Assembly: GCA_028571685.1 (NCBI GenBank) | Contig: CM053141.1 | Coordinates: 2,418,001 to 2,482,000, forward strand | Direction of reading: 5' to 3' | Origin: Heterohyrax brucei | Lineage: Eukaryota > Chordata > Mammalia > Hyracoidea > Procaviidae | Length of the DNA: 64,000 bases | In this document: piece after piece, positions 11,504 to 23,378 of the stretch | Numbering within the stretch: position 1 is the first letter of the stretch | Layout of the letters: each line of letters opens with the position of its first letter | Notes under the pieces: model-generated | Databases searched by the model: none | What the model was told of the DNA's origin: nothing | The model's input: the letters and a program-made list of their open reading frames with translations, nothing else | Program-made: the position numbers and the translations under genes

Positions 11504-12140
11504 CCATCAATCACCGGAGGCGAGCCCTTGCTTCATCTCCTATCTTCTCTCTCCTTCCTTTTGAAGCCTGATCCACCTGGCTGCTCCCAGCCATTTGCTT
11601 TTCCTGGACTCAAAACGGCCTCTCCCCACATGCAGGTAGGATAACTGCTCAGAAGAAACCTGATACTCAAACTTCAATAAGTTCTGAGGGTTTTAAATTG
11701 AGCTCAACTTTTTGCTGACACCATGGGAGCAGCAACTGAGTTAAAGGATTTAAGCTGAATGTTGCTACTGCTTGTAAAAAGAGGCATGGGAAGGAGAGAG
11801 GAGGCTCACTTTATTTGATTTAAGATTCTGGGACATGAGAAAAATACTTCTGGAGAATTAGTCCAGGAATAAAAGACCTCAGTTGCTAGTATTTCTAGAT
11901 GTGCAAATTCCCTCAGCCCCCGTTTATGCTCTTCCCGTGTGCTTCTGAGGACGAGGACGGGCTGGCTGTGCGGGGACGGCAGCTGTGTCCGCAACTAGCT
12001 CGTTTTCCTGTGGGCAGGACAGCTGGTGTCGGGGAGGGCCGGGAGTCACCTGTGTTTCTAAGTGGATTTTCCAAAGAGACAATGAATGGATTGCATTGCA
12101 AATTGAGAAGACATGCTGTGAACACGGAGCTCTCTGGCTC
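11504..12140. other. No gene or repeat recognised
   Basis: Unique-looking sequence. Overlapping frames of 101 and 124 codons on the two strands at 11899-12287 run partly into the SINE and are not supported as genes. Confidence 0.4.
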
Positions 12141-12312
12141 CCAAACCGAAACCAAGCCCAACCCAGTGCTGAAGGGTCGATTCCGACTCATGGTGACTGT
12201 GTAGTCGGAGTGGAGCTGCCCCACAGAGTTTCCAAGGAGAACCTGGTGGATTCGAACTACCGACCATGTGGTCAGCAGCCGCAGCACCTAACCACTATGT
12301 CACCAGGGCTCC
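12141..12312 (-). mobile_element. AfroSINE
   Basis: Reversed AfroSINE: tail AACCCAGTGCTGAAGGGTCG with GATTCCGACTCATGG at the left, then CCAAGGAGAACCTGGTGGATTC and the reversed head ACCACTATGTCACCAGGGCT. Confidence 0.9.
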
Positions 12313-14200
12313 CCTCTGGTTCCCCGTGGGGCAGAAATGGGTGACACCATCCCAGGGAGCTAGCCCTCTGGGTTCCTGTAGGAGGAACAGGAACACTTCT
12401 GTGCAGTGCTGCAGGAGAGTCAGGGCTATTGGACCTGACTGAATCAGGAACGCCACTTGAAAGAAAGATCATGTGTGTTATTGACGATGAAAATCTGTTT
12501 ATTTTTCTGATAAAAAGCAATTTAATATGACCTGGGAATATTGAGCATCACACTAAAAATCATAACTTGCTTTGCACTGATAGAGAACACGGAGCTTAGG
12601 GGAGCCCCTGAAGAGAAAGTTAGCTGGTGGATTTTACATCTACAAAGCATACAAACTCCTTTTCCAAATAGTGACTTTAAAATTAGCTCCGCAGATCCCT
12701 GCAGGGCACGTCTCTGACAGCAGGAAGCTGTGTGTTGGCGCGTTTCTGCACATTTTATTAATGGTTTCTTTTTGTATGAGCTGCACTCATCCTAGTGTTC
12801 CATTTCCTGGGGGTGGCTTATAGGACCCCCGTGTGAAACAAGGAGGGCTCCTCTAGGAAAACATGGACAGTCGCCAGTCCACATGCAATCCTGGATGGGA
12901 GCTGCATGTTGAATGGTGCTGAAAGGGTTTTTGCCCACACAGAAACCGAATTCAAACTAGCCTAAGAGGGATCACAGAGCAGGATGCATCAGGCATGGCT
13001 GGATCCAGCAGCTTCAGCACAGTCAGGGGTTTGTCTGTCTCCTGTCTGCTCTCGAGTGCAAGTCATCCCAAGATAGTCTTCTCCCTGCTAGAACCAACAG
13101 GCCCTCAGGCGGCTGCCCTGTGGTATGGTGTATGCAGTGGGTTTGTGACCTCTGCTTCACAGGGCATTGAGGGGTTAAGTGAGACAGCCTAGACAAGCAG
13201 CCCTCTCTCCCTCCCCCTCTAGCTCCTCCATCAGCATCAGCCTGGACTCCAACTCAGCACCTAGGGCGATGGCGACGGTGCTCCGTGACTCAGTAGTCAC
13301 CACATGTTGCCTCCTCAGGGCCACAGTGTCCTGTAGGGAAAGCAGATGCAGGATCCGGTCACTGAGACGCAGGATCTCAGGAAATAGACAGCCAGACAGC
13401 GTGCAGGAGCGAGAGTTCACCCTGAGCTCTGTGTCGCCTGGGTCCACACTGCAGCCTGCACACACTGCCTCCACCTGCTCGTCCCCCAGCCTCCTGCCAA
13501 CTCAGCACCTCCAGTCAAGCAGGGGCCCTCTCACGGACCAAAACGCACGTGGCTGGGAGGCACAGAACAGTCCATGACAGTTTGGACTTCTAGTAATACA
13601 ATAGCCTCCGTGAGCCTCGCTGGGTGCTTTGTGCCAGCACCTCAGCATGCTGCACTGGGGAATTTGATGACAAGGTTTACAAAGGAAATGAGAATGGATA
13701 AAAAGGAAAAGGGAAAAAAGGAAATATTTGTACCTCTTCTCTTTTTAGGAAAACATAAGCCATGACTCTAAAAGCAGCCAAGAACTTTTGGGTTGATGCC
13801 CAGATTAGGAATACCCGGTCTCCTCAGGGGTTGTTTATATCCCCAAAAGGCTGCACAGGATGGTTTTCTAGGTCGCCTTGTTAGAGGACACCTGCAACGA
13901 GAGGTGAACACCAACAGCAGAGGCCGGGACTGAAGTCTTTGGCTCTGGTTATCCGTTCTGTCAATTACCAGTTTTGGCAGTAAACATGTAATTACAAACT
14001 TTTCTTCTCAATTTGATCTGAATAGTCAGACTTCCCAAAAATTCAATAGCAATTGATCTGCATTAATATAAAGCTTTATAAAGGTTTACTATTTTAAATC
14101 ATCACCTAAACACATCAATTGGTTCTGTACGTACAATCACGTCCGAACTCACTGGAGTGGCTTCTTCGTTCAGTAGATCTGAGCAGTTTTTATAATCCCC
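12313..14200. other. 1.9 kb without a recognised gene or repeat
   Basis: Unique-looking sequence. At 13175-13577 it holds two overlapping open frames (132 codons plus, 99 codons minus). A pyrimidine-rich tract ending in CTCTAG at about 13201-13222 resembles a plus-strand splice acceptor. I cannot assign a product. Confidence 0.4.
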
Positions 14201-14362
14201 AAAACCCTGGTGATGTAGACGGTTATGTGCTACCACTGCTAACCACGAGGTCGGCAGTTCAAATTCACCAGGTGCTCCTTGAATACTCTGGGGGTCAGTT
14301 CTACCCTGGCCCCTAGGGTCGCCATGAGTCGGCTCCGACTCGACGGCACTTGGCTTGGCTTA
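14201..14362 (+). mobile_element. AfroSINE, CTTGGCTTGG-tailed variant
   Basis: AfroSINE with diagnostic changes shared with 22866-22982: GAATACTCTGGGGGTCAG, CCCTGGCCCCTAGGGTCG and a CGGCACTTGGCTTGGCTT tail. Confidence 0.9.
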
Positions 14363-14639
14363 AAATGATTTGGATCAGACAAGGATGCCTTGGCCTCATG
14401 TGTTGCTTTCCTTTTTCCACTCATCTGCCTTCCCTTTTCTGAGACGCTGTGTTGCGCGATGGAGGAGCAGGATTTCTGCCTTTGTCTTGTGCTCCACAGG
14501 GCAGGGCTTAAAGGAATGCGCGTCCATGGCCTCATGGTCCTGAGGGCAGGAACTCTGAATCCAGGGCTTTAGCAGGGCTATGCTGCCTGTTGCTTCCAGG
14601 GGAATGTTCTTCCTTGTCAACTGCTACCACTGCTCCTAG

Positions 14640-14815
14640 GAGTTGCCAAAGTGTTTCTACTTCATAGTGACCTCAGGAGACAGAGGTAAGGCTTTCTTGG
14701 CTGTCACTCTTTGGAGCAGGTCACCAGGGCTGTCACTTGCAGAGCTTCGGAGGGGTTGGAACCACTCATGTTTTGATTAGCAGCCAAGCACTTGTTTGCA
14801 ACAAGTCTCTTTTTC
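14640..14815 (-). mobile_element. AfroSINE, longer subtype, diverged
   Basis: Reversed SINE with TTCATAGTGACC, GGCTGTCACTCTTTGGAGCAGG and a TTTGATTAGCAGCCAAGCACTT block matching the usual TTGGTTAGCAGCCAAGCACTTAACC head. Confidence 0.65.
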
Positions 14816-14869
14816 CCTCATCAGTAGCTCTCAGCATTTCTCAATGCTCCTTGGCTTGTAGACCCATCC

Positions 14870-15125
14870 TCACAGGCATCTTCCCTGTGACTCGGTGTCT
14901 GTTTCCATCTTACAAGACATTGTTCAGGAGGGATTCCCATGTGACTCTGTGTCTGCTTCCCTTTATAAGACCCCACTCAGGAGGGACCAGGACTCACCTT
15001 ACTCTGGTGTGACTCACTGATGAAAGCTGTGGAGGAACAGCCTGTTCTCCGGCAAGTCCACATTCACAGGCATAAGAACAAAGGCTCCATCATATCTTTT
15101 GGGGGCACACGATTCAGCCCATGAC
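14870..15125 (-). mobile_element. MaLR-type LTR fragment
   Basis: The right edge TTTTGGGGGCACACGATTCAGCCCATGACA is the reversed start of a MaLR LTR (TGTCATGGGCTGAAT...). The piece contains a 54-bp tandem duplication (14886-14939 and 14940-14993). Confidence 0.5.
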
Positions 15126-17582
15126 AAATGTACAGCAGCAAAGTGGGGAATCTTTCCCCTCCATTTTCCTTGGAATCACAAACCCAAACATTGTTCAGGG
15201 AAAAGAAAGAAGTAAGAAACATAAGGGTTGAAGACAGATGGTCAATGAACAACAAAAATTAAAAATAAAGCAATCACAGAGAAAACCAGAAAGGAAGCCG
15301 TTTGACAATGAGGACCTGTGCTTTAGTGCTTAATGACAAATTCATTTAAAACTGCAGGTGAAGATCCAAAAAAACCTCCTCAGAAGTGTAAGCCTTTCAG
15401 GAAACACACAGAGCTAGAATCCGAGCCATTGAATGGATGGCATCAATCCAGGGGTAAAGGAACCTTGGGTCCCTGATCGAGAACAGAAGAAACAGAAAAC
15501 GAAATAGAACTCTCACATTGGAAATGTTACAAGTGATGTGTCTGAAAAAATAGGAATGTCATAGCTTACATTGTCACCACTGAATGAACTTAAAGCTTAG
15601 AGATTCACAAAATTATCAAACAGGAAATACAATGGTGTTCATGGATGTAAATTAGGGGCACAGGCAACGTGACATTCTGTGAAGGAACTGGCTGCATCTT
15701 CCTCAAACAAGTGAGGAAAGGAGCCCACGAGGTCGTCTCTGCTCACTGCCCACCTACTGTCCCTTTCTTCTTTGTCATCAACACATGCTGCTTTTAGGGG
15801 AATAACTGGCATTCAGCTAGGATTCCTCAGCTCTCCCTCTAGAGCTGTGTTGCGCATCTGGACTTTGGATGCAATGGAGGTTCCTGGCACAGCACCCAGA
15901 GGAAGCCTGAGTCCTCTCCCTCCTCCACCCTAAATGTGGATGAGCAGCCACCGTGGTGTGCTGAGGCCAGTTCCTTACAAACTGGAAGGAACCTGAACAC
16001 TGAGAGCTTGGCAGCCCCCAAATAGCTCCTTCTAAGGGAAGCAGACTCATTGGTGGGGTATTTGGGAGTAAAGGATGGTGACATTCTGCTTTTGCAACCC
16101 CCCAGCTGGGAACTGAGCGTGATAAGTTGTCTCTCTAAGAAAAGCTAGCAATGGGTAACCCGCTTTCACATGGAAGCTCAGACTTTGGTTCCCAGCTCCA
16201 TTTTCTGGTGGAGGACATCGAGTCTCAGATTCCGCCCGGGGATTTTTACTTTCTGGGGCTGCTGCCCCTACAGAAGCCAGGGTGGGCAGGGGGGAAAGGC
16301 TAGTGGTGGATATGGAGAGCTCCTCCTCCCTGGGGACCGCCAGGATGGTGGCCCTGGCCTGGGGACACTGGAATGAAGCTGGAGGAAGGTGACCTGAGGT
16401 TTGGGGACTAGACTTGTGGTCCAGGTAAGCTTATGAAAGTCAGCAGAGATGGAGCAGAAGTGCCATGAGAAGGAGGAGCCCACGCAGATGTGGGGCTCCA
16501 AGCGATGCTCCAGGTGAGTGGGGACATAGGTCCAGACGTGTTCTCAGTGGGACTGAGGTGGACCCCCAGCCTGGGGAGACTAGAAACTCTTCATGGGCCT
16601 GAAAGGGTATCGATGCTCTGGGAAAGGTGCTGAAACACAGCCCTGGGGAGTGGGGAGCTGGGGGCCATGGGGCAGAAGCTGGGGAGCTCAGGAGTGGTGT
16701 TGTTTGAGGGCTGACTTTTGGTGACTAGTGAAACAAGCTGAGAATTATTTTCCAGGCTAGAAGCCCTGGCCTGGAATCTGGGGCCCTGGGTCTAGGGCAG
16801 ACACCCTGAGAATGCCCACCTGCTCCTCATACCAGTCTGTGAGGGTGGGGCCTCCAGGCCGGAGGGGAAGCAGCGCTGGAGACAGTGGCCGAGCGCACAG
16901 GTGACGTGGAGGGAGGAGGCCAGGTAAAATGGCTTCGGTAATGTTAGGAGAGAAGCTGCTAGTACAGGTGGCAGGAAGGAAAAGAAGAAACACAGCTCAG
17001 TAAGGAGCGACGCCCTGTCTGGAGTGGGGAAGAACAGGGCAAGGAGAACAAGACAGCTTGTTTACTCCAGTGTGTAAAAACCCACAAAGCACTGTCTGAG
17101 GTGCCCTGCTTTTTGGAGCATAGCTGGTGCTTTTGTGTGTCACCAGAGCTAACGAGATCTCAGGACTTAGCCTGGTCACCCTGTGTCTGACAGGAGCGGT
17201 GACTCACTTGCTGCCCTCCGAGTCCTGCGGCTGACTGGTGCTGTACCACTCCATCCAGCACGGCCCGGTGCCTGACCCGCGTTTCTAGTTGTCTACATCG
17301 CTGCTTCCTCTGGGATTCATCCTGAGGTCTTGTGCGTGTCACAGACTCCACTCCCCAGCCCACTGACCTGGCCCTTGTTCTGCGGATTGCACCACTGGAA
17401 CATCACTCCCCGTGACCTAGACACTGTTCCCTGTGAGCAGGACCAGGTTTTCAACACTACCCTAAATAAAGACTAGGGTAACAATGATTTGCCATAATTA
17501 TAACCTCACTTAAATGAGTTGGCAATAACAGCCCCTTTGACTTGAGTCTTGTTGGCATTTTAAGGACTCTCATGTAGTTTAA
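15126..17582. other. 2.4 kb without a recognised gene or repeat
   Basis: AT-leaning to about 15,700, then GC-richer, with G-rich purine tracts at 16,270-16,900. No open frame exceeds 81 codons and none resembles a known family. Confidence 0.4.
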
Positions 17583-17640
17583 ACCACTGTTGTTGAGTTG
17601 GTTCTGACTCATGGCAACCCTACAGATAGTATAGTTTAAG
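17583..17640 (-). mobile_element. AfroSINE/RTE tail fragment
   Basis: A reversed tail block: TTGTTGAGTTGGTTCTGACTCATGGCAACC. Too short to tell a SINE from an RTE end, because the two families share this module. Confidence 0.6.
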
Positions 17641-17699
17641 GTAACTGCAAGTTGGCGGTTGGAAGGTGAAAGCAGATTAAACTCATCATATAGCATGCA

Positions 17700-18654
17700 G
17701 CCCCTGAGCGACCACTAACGAGTCCTGTCTGCCGCTCGTGTGATTAAGAACTCAATTTAAGGTTTGTGCTTCACGTGCTATAAACTCAATTCTTGTCTGG
17801 TCTGTGATTGCTCTTCTTCCCTCATGATACATGGCTGGAGGTGTGGGCATCTCAGGAGGGCCAGGCCCTGAGGAATTTGGACCTTGCTCAGGGCAGAGCA
17901 TGCCACTTCCTTTAGTGGGAGAACAGGGGACCAGATGTCCTAACAGGGACAAGCGTGAAGGTCTGGGAATGGAAAGCTTGGAATGTGCACTTCAGCGCTT
18001 CGGCCAGCTCTGTAGACAGCAGACGTGAACTGTGATTACTTTTAAAAATGCAGGAAAGAAACTAATGCTTGCTTCAAGTAACAGCCATCAGACACTGAAC
18101 TGAGATCTTACATCTGCAGGTCTCCAGTGCATGTAAAGGAGGAGTGACTTCCCAAGTTTCAGGGAAACCTGTCAGAGGGCTGCGTCGGGTTGGAGCAGGA
18201 CCCACGGCACCTCCCAGGGTGGAGAGAGCTGGGAGGGGGCAGCAGCACCCAGAACAAGAGCTGAGAGGTAAGCTCCAGTTTCGTCCAGATCTCATGTATT
18301 ATTCTTTGTAAGCTGCTGGATTACAGAATTGTACAGAACGTGTGAATGGTGGCATCCTGGACTTCACAGGGTAAAAGGGACAGATGACAGGGCCCACGTG
18401 CTCACTCCTGTCCCCAGTCAATGTCATCCCCACAGAGCCCTAGGGAGGAGCAAAGGGCACTCATCAGAGTGACAGATCCCCAGAAGGAGGGAGGGGACAA
18501 TACTTCACCCTTTTCCACAAAGTAAGACAACAGTCTACTGGCCTTGAAGGTTCACTGAAATCAACAACTCCAGCTTCACTGAGAAGCAATAAAGTGTCTG
18601 TCGTAGGACAAAGCAGTAAATCACGCAAGGTTTTTCTTCAACCTGGGTAAGTCC
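17700..18654. other. No gene or repeat recognised
   Basis: Unique-looking sequence, moderately GC-rich around 18,120-18,290. No coding signal. Confidence 0.4.
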
Positions 18655-18805
18655 ATAACTCATGGATCCTATATAGGGTTGCCATGAGTCAGCATCGACT
18701 TGACAGCACTGAGTTTAGTTTGGTTTGGTTTATGGATCCATCCATACAACAGGGTTGCTATAAGTTAGAATCAACTTTATGGCAGCAGGTTTGGCTTTTT
18801 GTTTT
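18655..18805 (+). repeat. Two AfroSINE tail modules in tandem
   Basis: AGGGTTGCCATGAGTCAGCATCGACTTGACAGCACTGAGTTT is followed by a second copy of the tail module (AGGGTTGCTATAAGTTAGAATC...) with no SINE head in front. Each is about 75 bp and contains a TTTGG-rich stretch. Confidence 0.75.
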
Positions 18806-18818
18806 TATAGGGTCTCTG

Positions 18819-18980
18819 GGAGTCCCTGATGGCATAGTGGTTAAGTGCTATGGCTGCTAACCAAAAGGTCAGCAGTTCAAACCCACCAGGCACTACCTGG
18901 AAACTCTATGGGGCAGTTCTACTCTGTCCTTTCTACAGGATCACTGTAGGTTGGAATTGACTCAATGGCAATGGGTTTGG
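18819..18980 (+). mobile_element. AfroSINE
   Basis: Full-length AfroSINE from AGTCCCTGATGGCATAGTGG through GGCAATGGGTTTGG, with the standard internal blocks. Confidence 0.92.
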
Positions 18981-18999
18981 ATTTTTTTTCATAGGGTCT

Positions 19000-19153
19000 A
19001 TTAAACTCTGGTAACATGGTGATTAAGACCTACGGCTGCTAAACAAAAGGTCATCAGTTAAAATCTACCAGGTGCTCCTTGGAGACTCTACTGGCAGTTC
19101 TAATCTATCCTTTAGGGTCGCTATGAGTCAGAATCGACTCAAAGGCAATGGGT
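19000..19153 (+). mobile_element. AfroSINE
   Basis: Second full AfroSINE, 20 bp after the previous one in the same orientation. Head AACTCTGGTAACATGGTG is diverged; the tail CGCTATGAGTCAGAATCGAC is well conserved. Confidence 0.9.
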
Positions 19154-19171
19154 TAATTTCTTGCTGTTTTG

Positions 19172-19226
19172 CAGGGTCTATAGGGTCACTATGAGCTAGA
19201 AAGGACTAGACAGCAATGGGCTTTTG
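19172..19226 (+). repeat. Isolated AfroSINE tail module
   Basis: AGGGTCACTATGAGCTAGAAAGG...CAGCAATGGG without a head; a further tail-only unit in this cluster. Confidence 0.7.
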
Positions 19227-19236
19227 TTTTTATTAG

Positions 19237-19428
19237 TCTCTGGTGGTGAAACGGTTAAGAGTTTGGCTGTGAATCAAAATGCTAGCCTCTGAACCCACCA
19301 GAGTCTCTGAGGGCAAAAAGCCCTGGCAATCTGCTTCCATAAAGGTTATAGCCAAGAAAACCCTACAGGGCAGTTCTGGTCTGTCCTGTAGGTCAGTACA
19401 AGTGGAAATGGACTTGACAGCATATGAC
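19237..19428 (+). mobile_element. AfroSINE, longer subtype
   Basis: Starts TCTCTGGTGGTGAAACGG, carries the body block CCCTGGCAATCTGCTTCC absent from the short subtype, and ends with CTGTCCTGTAGGTC and a diverged tail. Confidence 0.8.
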
Positions 19429-19431
19429 AAG

Positions 19432-19849
19432 GTAGTCTCTGCTCAATGCAGAAACCTGGATCCTTGCTGACACTGAGACTGCCTTAATGACAATATTGCA
19501 ATTTCCTGCCATATCTTGAGTTGTTTTTCATTTCATTGCATTTATATATATATATGTATTTAGGTAAACTTAACATGATGCACTATCTAGGGACATTCCA
19601 TTGGTAACCTGAATTTTTCAAAGGACTTCTATCCATTTTTTGAGTGTTTACCAACCGAAGAGAAAGTGACCGAGTAAGAAGGAAATAAACCATAGATAAA
19701 TGTGAAAATCCTGAAAAACACAAAAGCTAATATCTAAGGGCTAAAGGATGTCAATATTAAGGGGACCCCAAAACTCAGAATACCGTGTTGTGCTCACTAA
19801 AGTTGGTCAATGCAAAGGAAAACAAAAACACCTCCATGTGTCAATCATT
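19432..19849. other. No gene or repeat recognised
   Basis: AT-rich sequence with a short TA run near 19543-19560. Nothing recognisable. Confidence 0.4.
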
Positions 19850-22284
19850 TGACGTTCTTGTTAGGTGCCATCGAATCAGTTCAAACTCCCAGTGACCCTA
19901 TGGACAACAGAGTGAAACACTGTCAGGTCTTGCTCCACGTTCACAATCATTTTGACACTTAAGCCCATTGTTACGGACACTGTGTCAATCCATCTTGTCG
20001 AAGGTCTTCCTCTCTTTTGCTGACCCTCCGCTCTACCAAGCATGATGTCCTTCTCCAGGGACTGAACCCCTCTGACAACATGTCCAAAGTATGGAAGACA
20101 CAGTATTGCCATCTTTGCTCCCAAGGAACACTCTGGTTGGACTTTTTCCAGAACAGATCTGCTTGTTCTTTTGGTGGTCCAATGTACATTTAACATTCTT
20201 CTCCAACACCACAATTCAAAGGCATAAATTCTTCTTCTGTCTTCTTTGTTCATTGTCCAGCTTTTGCATGTATATGATGTGATTGAAAATACCATGGCTT
20301 GGGTCAGGTGCATTTTAGTCTTCAAAGTGACATCTTTACTTTTCAGTACTTTAAAGAAATCCTATCCAGCAGACTTTCCCAATATAACGCATCTTTTGAT
20401 TTCTTGACTGCTGCTATCACGGGCATTGATTGCAGATCCAAGTAAAATGAAATCTTTGACAACCTCAATCCTTTCTTCATTTACGATGTTGCTTACTGGT
20501 CCAGTTGTGAGGATTTTTATTTTCTTGATGTTGAGGTACAGTCCATATAGAAGGCTGTGGTCCTTGTTCTTCATCAGTGTCTTAGATCTTCACTTCCAGC
20601 AAGTAAGGTGGTGTCATCTGTGTAAAGCAGGTTGTTAGTGAGTTGTCCTCCAATCCTGATGCCTGACTCTTCTTTCTATCATATGGCTTCTTGGATTATT
20701 TACTTGGCATACAGATTGGAAAGGTATGGTGAAAAAAGGACACAACCCTCATGCACGCCTTTCCTGACTTTAAACCATGCAGTGTCCCCTTGTTCTGTTT
20801 GCGTGACTGCCTCTTGATCATAGTCAGATTCCTTAAGAGCACAGTTAAGTGTTCTGGAATTCCCAAGTTGTTCACTGTTAACCATAATTTGTTATGATCC
20901 ACAGAGTCAAATCCACACAGTCAATGAAACACAGGTAAACATCTTTCTGGTATTCTCTGATTTCAGCCAAGATCCATCTGACATCAGCAATGATATCCCT
21001 AATTCCACATCCTCTTCTGAATCTAGCTTGAATTTCTGGCAGTTCCTTGTCAACATACTGTTACAGTTGCTTTTGAATGATCTTGGGCAAAATTCTATTT
21101 ACATGTGATATTAAAGATACTGTTTAGTCATTTCTGTATTTGGTTGGATCAGCTTTCTATGGAATGGGCATAAACATGGATCCCTTCCAGTCAGTTGGTC
21201 AGGTAACAGTTCTTCAAATTTCTTGGCCTAGATGAGTGAACACTTCCAGTGGTGCATCTTTTTGTTGAAGTATTTCAATTGATATTACATCAATTCCTGG
21301 AGCCTTGTCTTTTGTCAATTCCTTCAACGCAGCTTTGACTTCTTCCTTCAGCAACATTGGTCCCTGATCACACACTACCTCTTCAAATGGCTGAACATTG
21401 ACCAATTCTTTCTGGTATAATGACTCTGTGTATTCTTTCCATCTTCTTCTGATGCTCCAAGTCATTAAATATTTTTGATGTAGAATCCTTCACTATTGCG
21501 ACTCGAGGCTTGAATTTTTTTCCCCAGTTCTTTCAGTTTGAGAAATGTGGAATGTGTTCTTCCCTTCAGGTTTTCCATTTCCAGCTCATTGTGTATGTCG
21601 TTATAATACTTTTGTTTGTCTTTTTTGAGCTGCCCTTTGAAATCTTCTGTTTAGATCTTTTACGTCACCATTACTTCCTTTTACTTTAGCTGCTCAACAT
21701 TTTGGAGCAGGTTTCAAGTCTCTTCTAACATCCAGTTTGGTGTTTCCTTCCTTTCCTGTCTTTTTTAATGACCTCTTGCTCTCTTCATGGATGGTGTCTT
21801 TGGTGTCATCCCATAATTTGTCAGTCTTCGGTCATTTGCCATTAACACATCAGATCTGTCCTTGAGGTGGTCCTCAGACTCAGGAGGAATATGCTGAAGG
21901 TCATACTTAGGCTGTTGTGGACTGGTTCTCATTTTCTTCAGTTTCGATTTCATGTGAGCAATTGATGATCTGTGCTGCAGTCAGCATCTGGTCTTGGTCT
22001 GACTTACAACATTGAGCTTTTTCATTGTCTTTTTCCACGGAAGCAGTTGATTTGGTTCCTGCGTATTCCAGCTGGTGTGGATGATTCGTACAGTAACTGT
22101 CCGTGTTGGTTAAAAAAGGTATTTGCAATGAAGATGTACTAGTGTTGCAAAATTCTATCATGTGATTTCAGGCATTATTTCCATCACCAAGGCCATATTT
22201 TCCAACTACCAATTCTTCTTCACTTCCAGCTTTTGCATTCCAGTCACCAGTAATTATCAATGCATCTGATTGCATGTAAAAATC
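19850..22284 (-). mobile_element. Long RTE LINE, RT plus endonuclease, interrupted by an LTR
   Basis: One of the best preserved RTE copies. The minus frame 19876-20325 (149 codons) encodes RTE C-terminal sequence including FELWCWRRMLNVHW, and downstream GRAEGQQKRGRPSTRWID, which parallels BovB. The RT catalytic box reads as YTDD (reversed at about 20611-20625). Further right lie RT fingers, the linker, and the endonuclease block equivalent to GDWNAK (about 22228-22262). The copy stops where a reversed LTR begins and does not clearly resume after it. Confidence 0.9.
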
Positions 22285-22289
22285 TTCAT

Positions 22290-22795
22290 CGATCATCTAG
22301 TGCTCTGTAATAGAAATACCACAAGTGGATAGTTTCAACAAAGAGAAACTTATTTTCATAGTCTGGTTAGCCAGAAGTCTAAATTCAGAGTGCCAGCTCT
22401 AGGGGAAGACTTTCTGTCTCTGTCAGTACCGGGGAAAGGTCCTTGTCAGCAGTCTTCCTGTGTCAAGAAGCTTCTTACTGCAGGGACCTTGGGTCCAAAG
22501 AGTGTACTCTTCTCCTGGATCTTATTTCTTGGTGGTCTGAGGTCCCCTGTGTCTCTGTTTGCTCCTTTCTTTTATTATCTCAAAAGAGATTGACTTACAA
22601 AGCAGCCAAATCTTGTGGATTGAGTCTTGCCTCAGAAACATAACTGGTAATCCTGTGTCTTCTCATCATAGAGAAAGGATTTACAACACAGAGGAAAATC
22701 ACTTCAGATGACAAAACAGTGGACAATTCACAGTACTGGGAATCACGGCCTAGGCAAGCTGACACATTTTGGAGGACACAGTTTAATTCCTGGCA
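22290..22795 (-). mobile_element. Solo LTR, ERVL-MaLR type, in the 5' side of an RTE
   Basis: Reversed copy of the LTR family seen at 2268 and 25393. The left edge AATAGAAATACCACAAG is the reversed LTR end. The right edge ACACAGTTTAATTCCTGGCA is the reversed LTR start. Left boundary uncertain by several bases. Confidence 0.7.
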
Positions 22796-22865
22796 CTCCA
22801 TAGCGTCAAGTCCAGCCATCTTGTAGACTCCTAAGGATATTATAAATGAACACAAATTTTGTTGA

Positions 22866-22982
22866 TAGTTAGGCAGTTCAAATCCACTAGGCGCTCCTTG
22901 AATACTCTAGGGATCAGATCTACCCTGGCCCCTAGGGTCGTCATGAGTCGGATCCGACTTGATGGCACTTGACTTGGCTGGC
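22866..22982 (+). mobile_element. AfroSINE, 5'-truncated, CTTGGCTTGG-type variant
   Basis: Starts inside the element at GGCAGTTCAAATCCACTAGG and shares GAATACTCTAGGGATCAG and CCCTGGCCCCTAGGGTCG with the copy at 14201. Confidence 0.85.
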
Positions 22983-23261
22983 TGACAAAATAGTTTACAA
23001 GTTTTTTGGTATATAATCCATATAAGAGCAAAATTTCCAAAAAAGTGGATGGTACAATGAAAGGTGATGTCTGCGTAACTGCCAGCCCATGGCACCCTCT
23101 GTGGGGGTCCCGGCTCTAAGAGCTGGGCACAGCAGAGCACTGCTGCGGATAAAGGATCCATTTCAGAAGGATGGTATAGAACTGCTCACTGGGGAGCTCA
23201 CTGGTGCCTGCACACAGTAGTCTCAATTTTGTGTTGGAAAACAGAAGCAGGAATGAGTTGG

Positions 23262-23378
23262 CACACATGTGTGATCTCCAGCGTTATTTCTATACCAAGC
23301 CCATGTTTTCCAGCTACTGATCCTTCTTTGTCTCCAATTTTGTGTTCACCAGTAATTATCAGTGCATGTGTCACAGGT
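23262..23378 (-). mobile_element. RTE endonuclease fragment
   Basis: A 117-bp minus-strand piece encoding HALIITGEHKIGDKEGSVAG and then KHGLG, clearly equivalent to the ALIITGDWNAKVG..GKYGLG endonuclease segment of other copies. It has neither the 5' nor the 3' end of the element. Confidence 0.75.

Noticed and set aside
19876..20325. 149-codon minus frame as a host gene
   Set aside because: It is the C-terminal part of the RTE ORF, with upstream frameshifts and an RTE 3' UTR after it.
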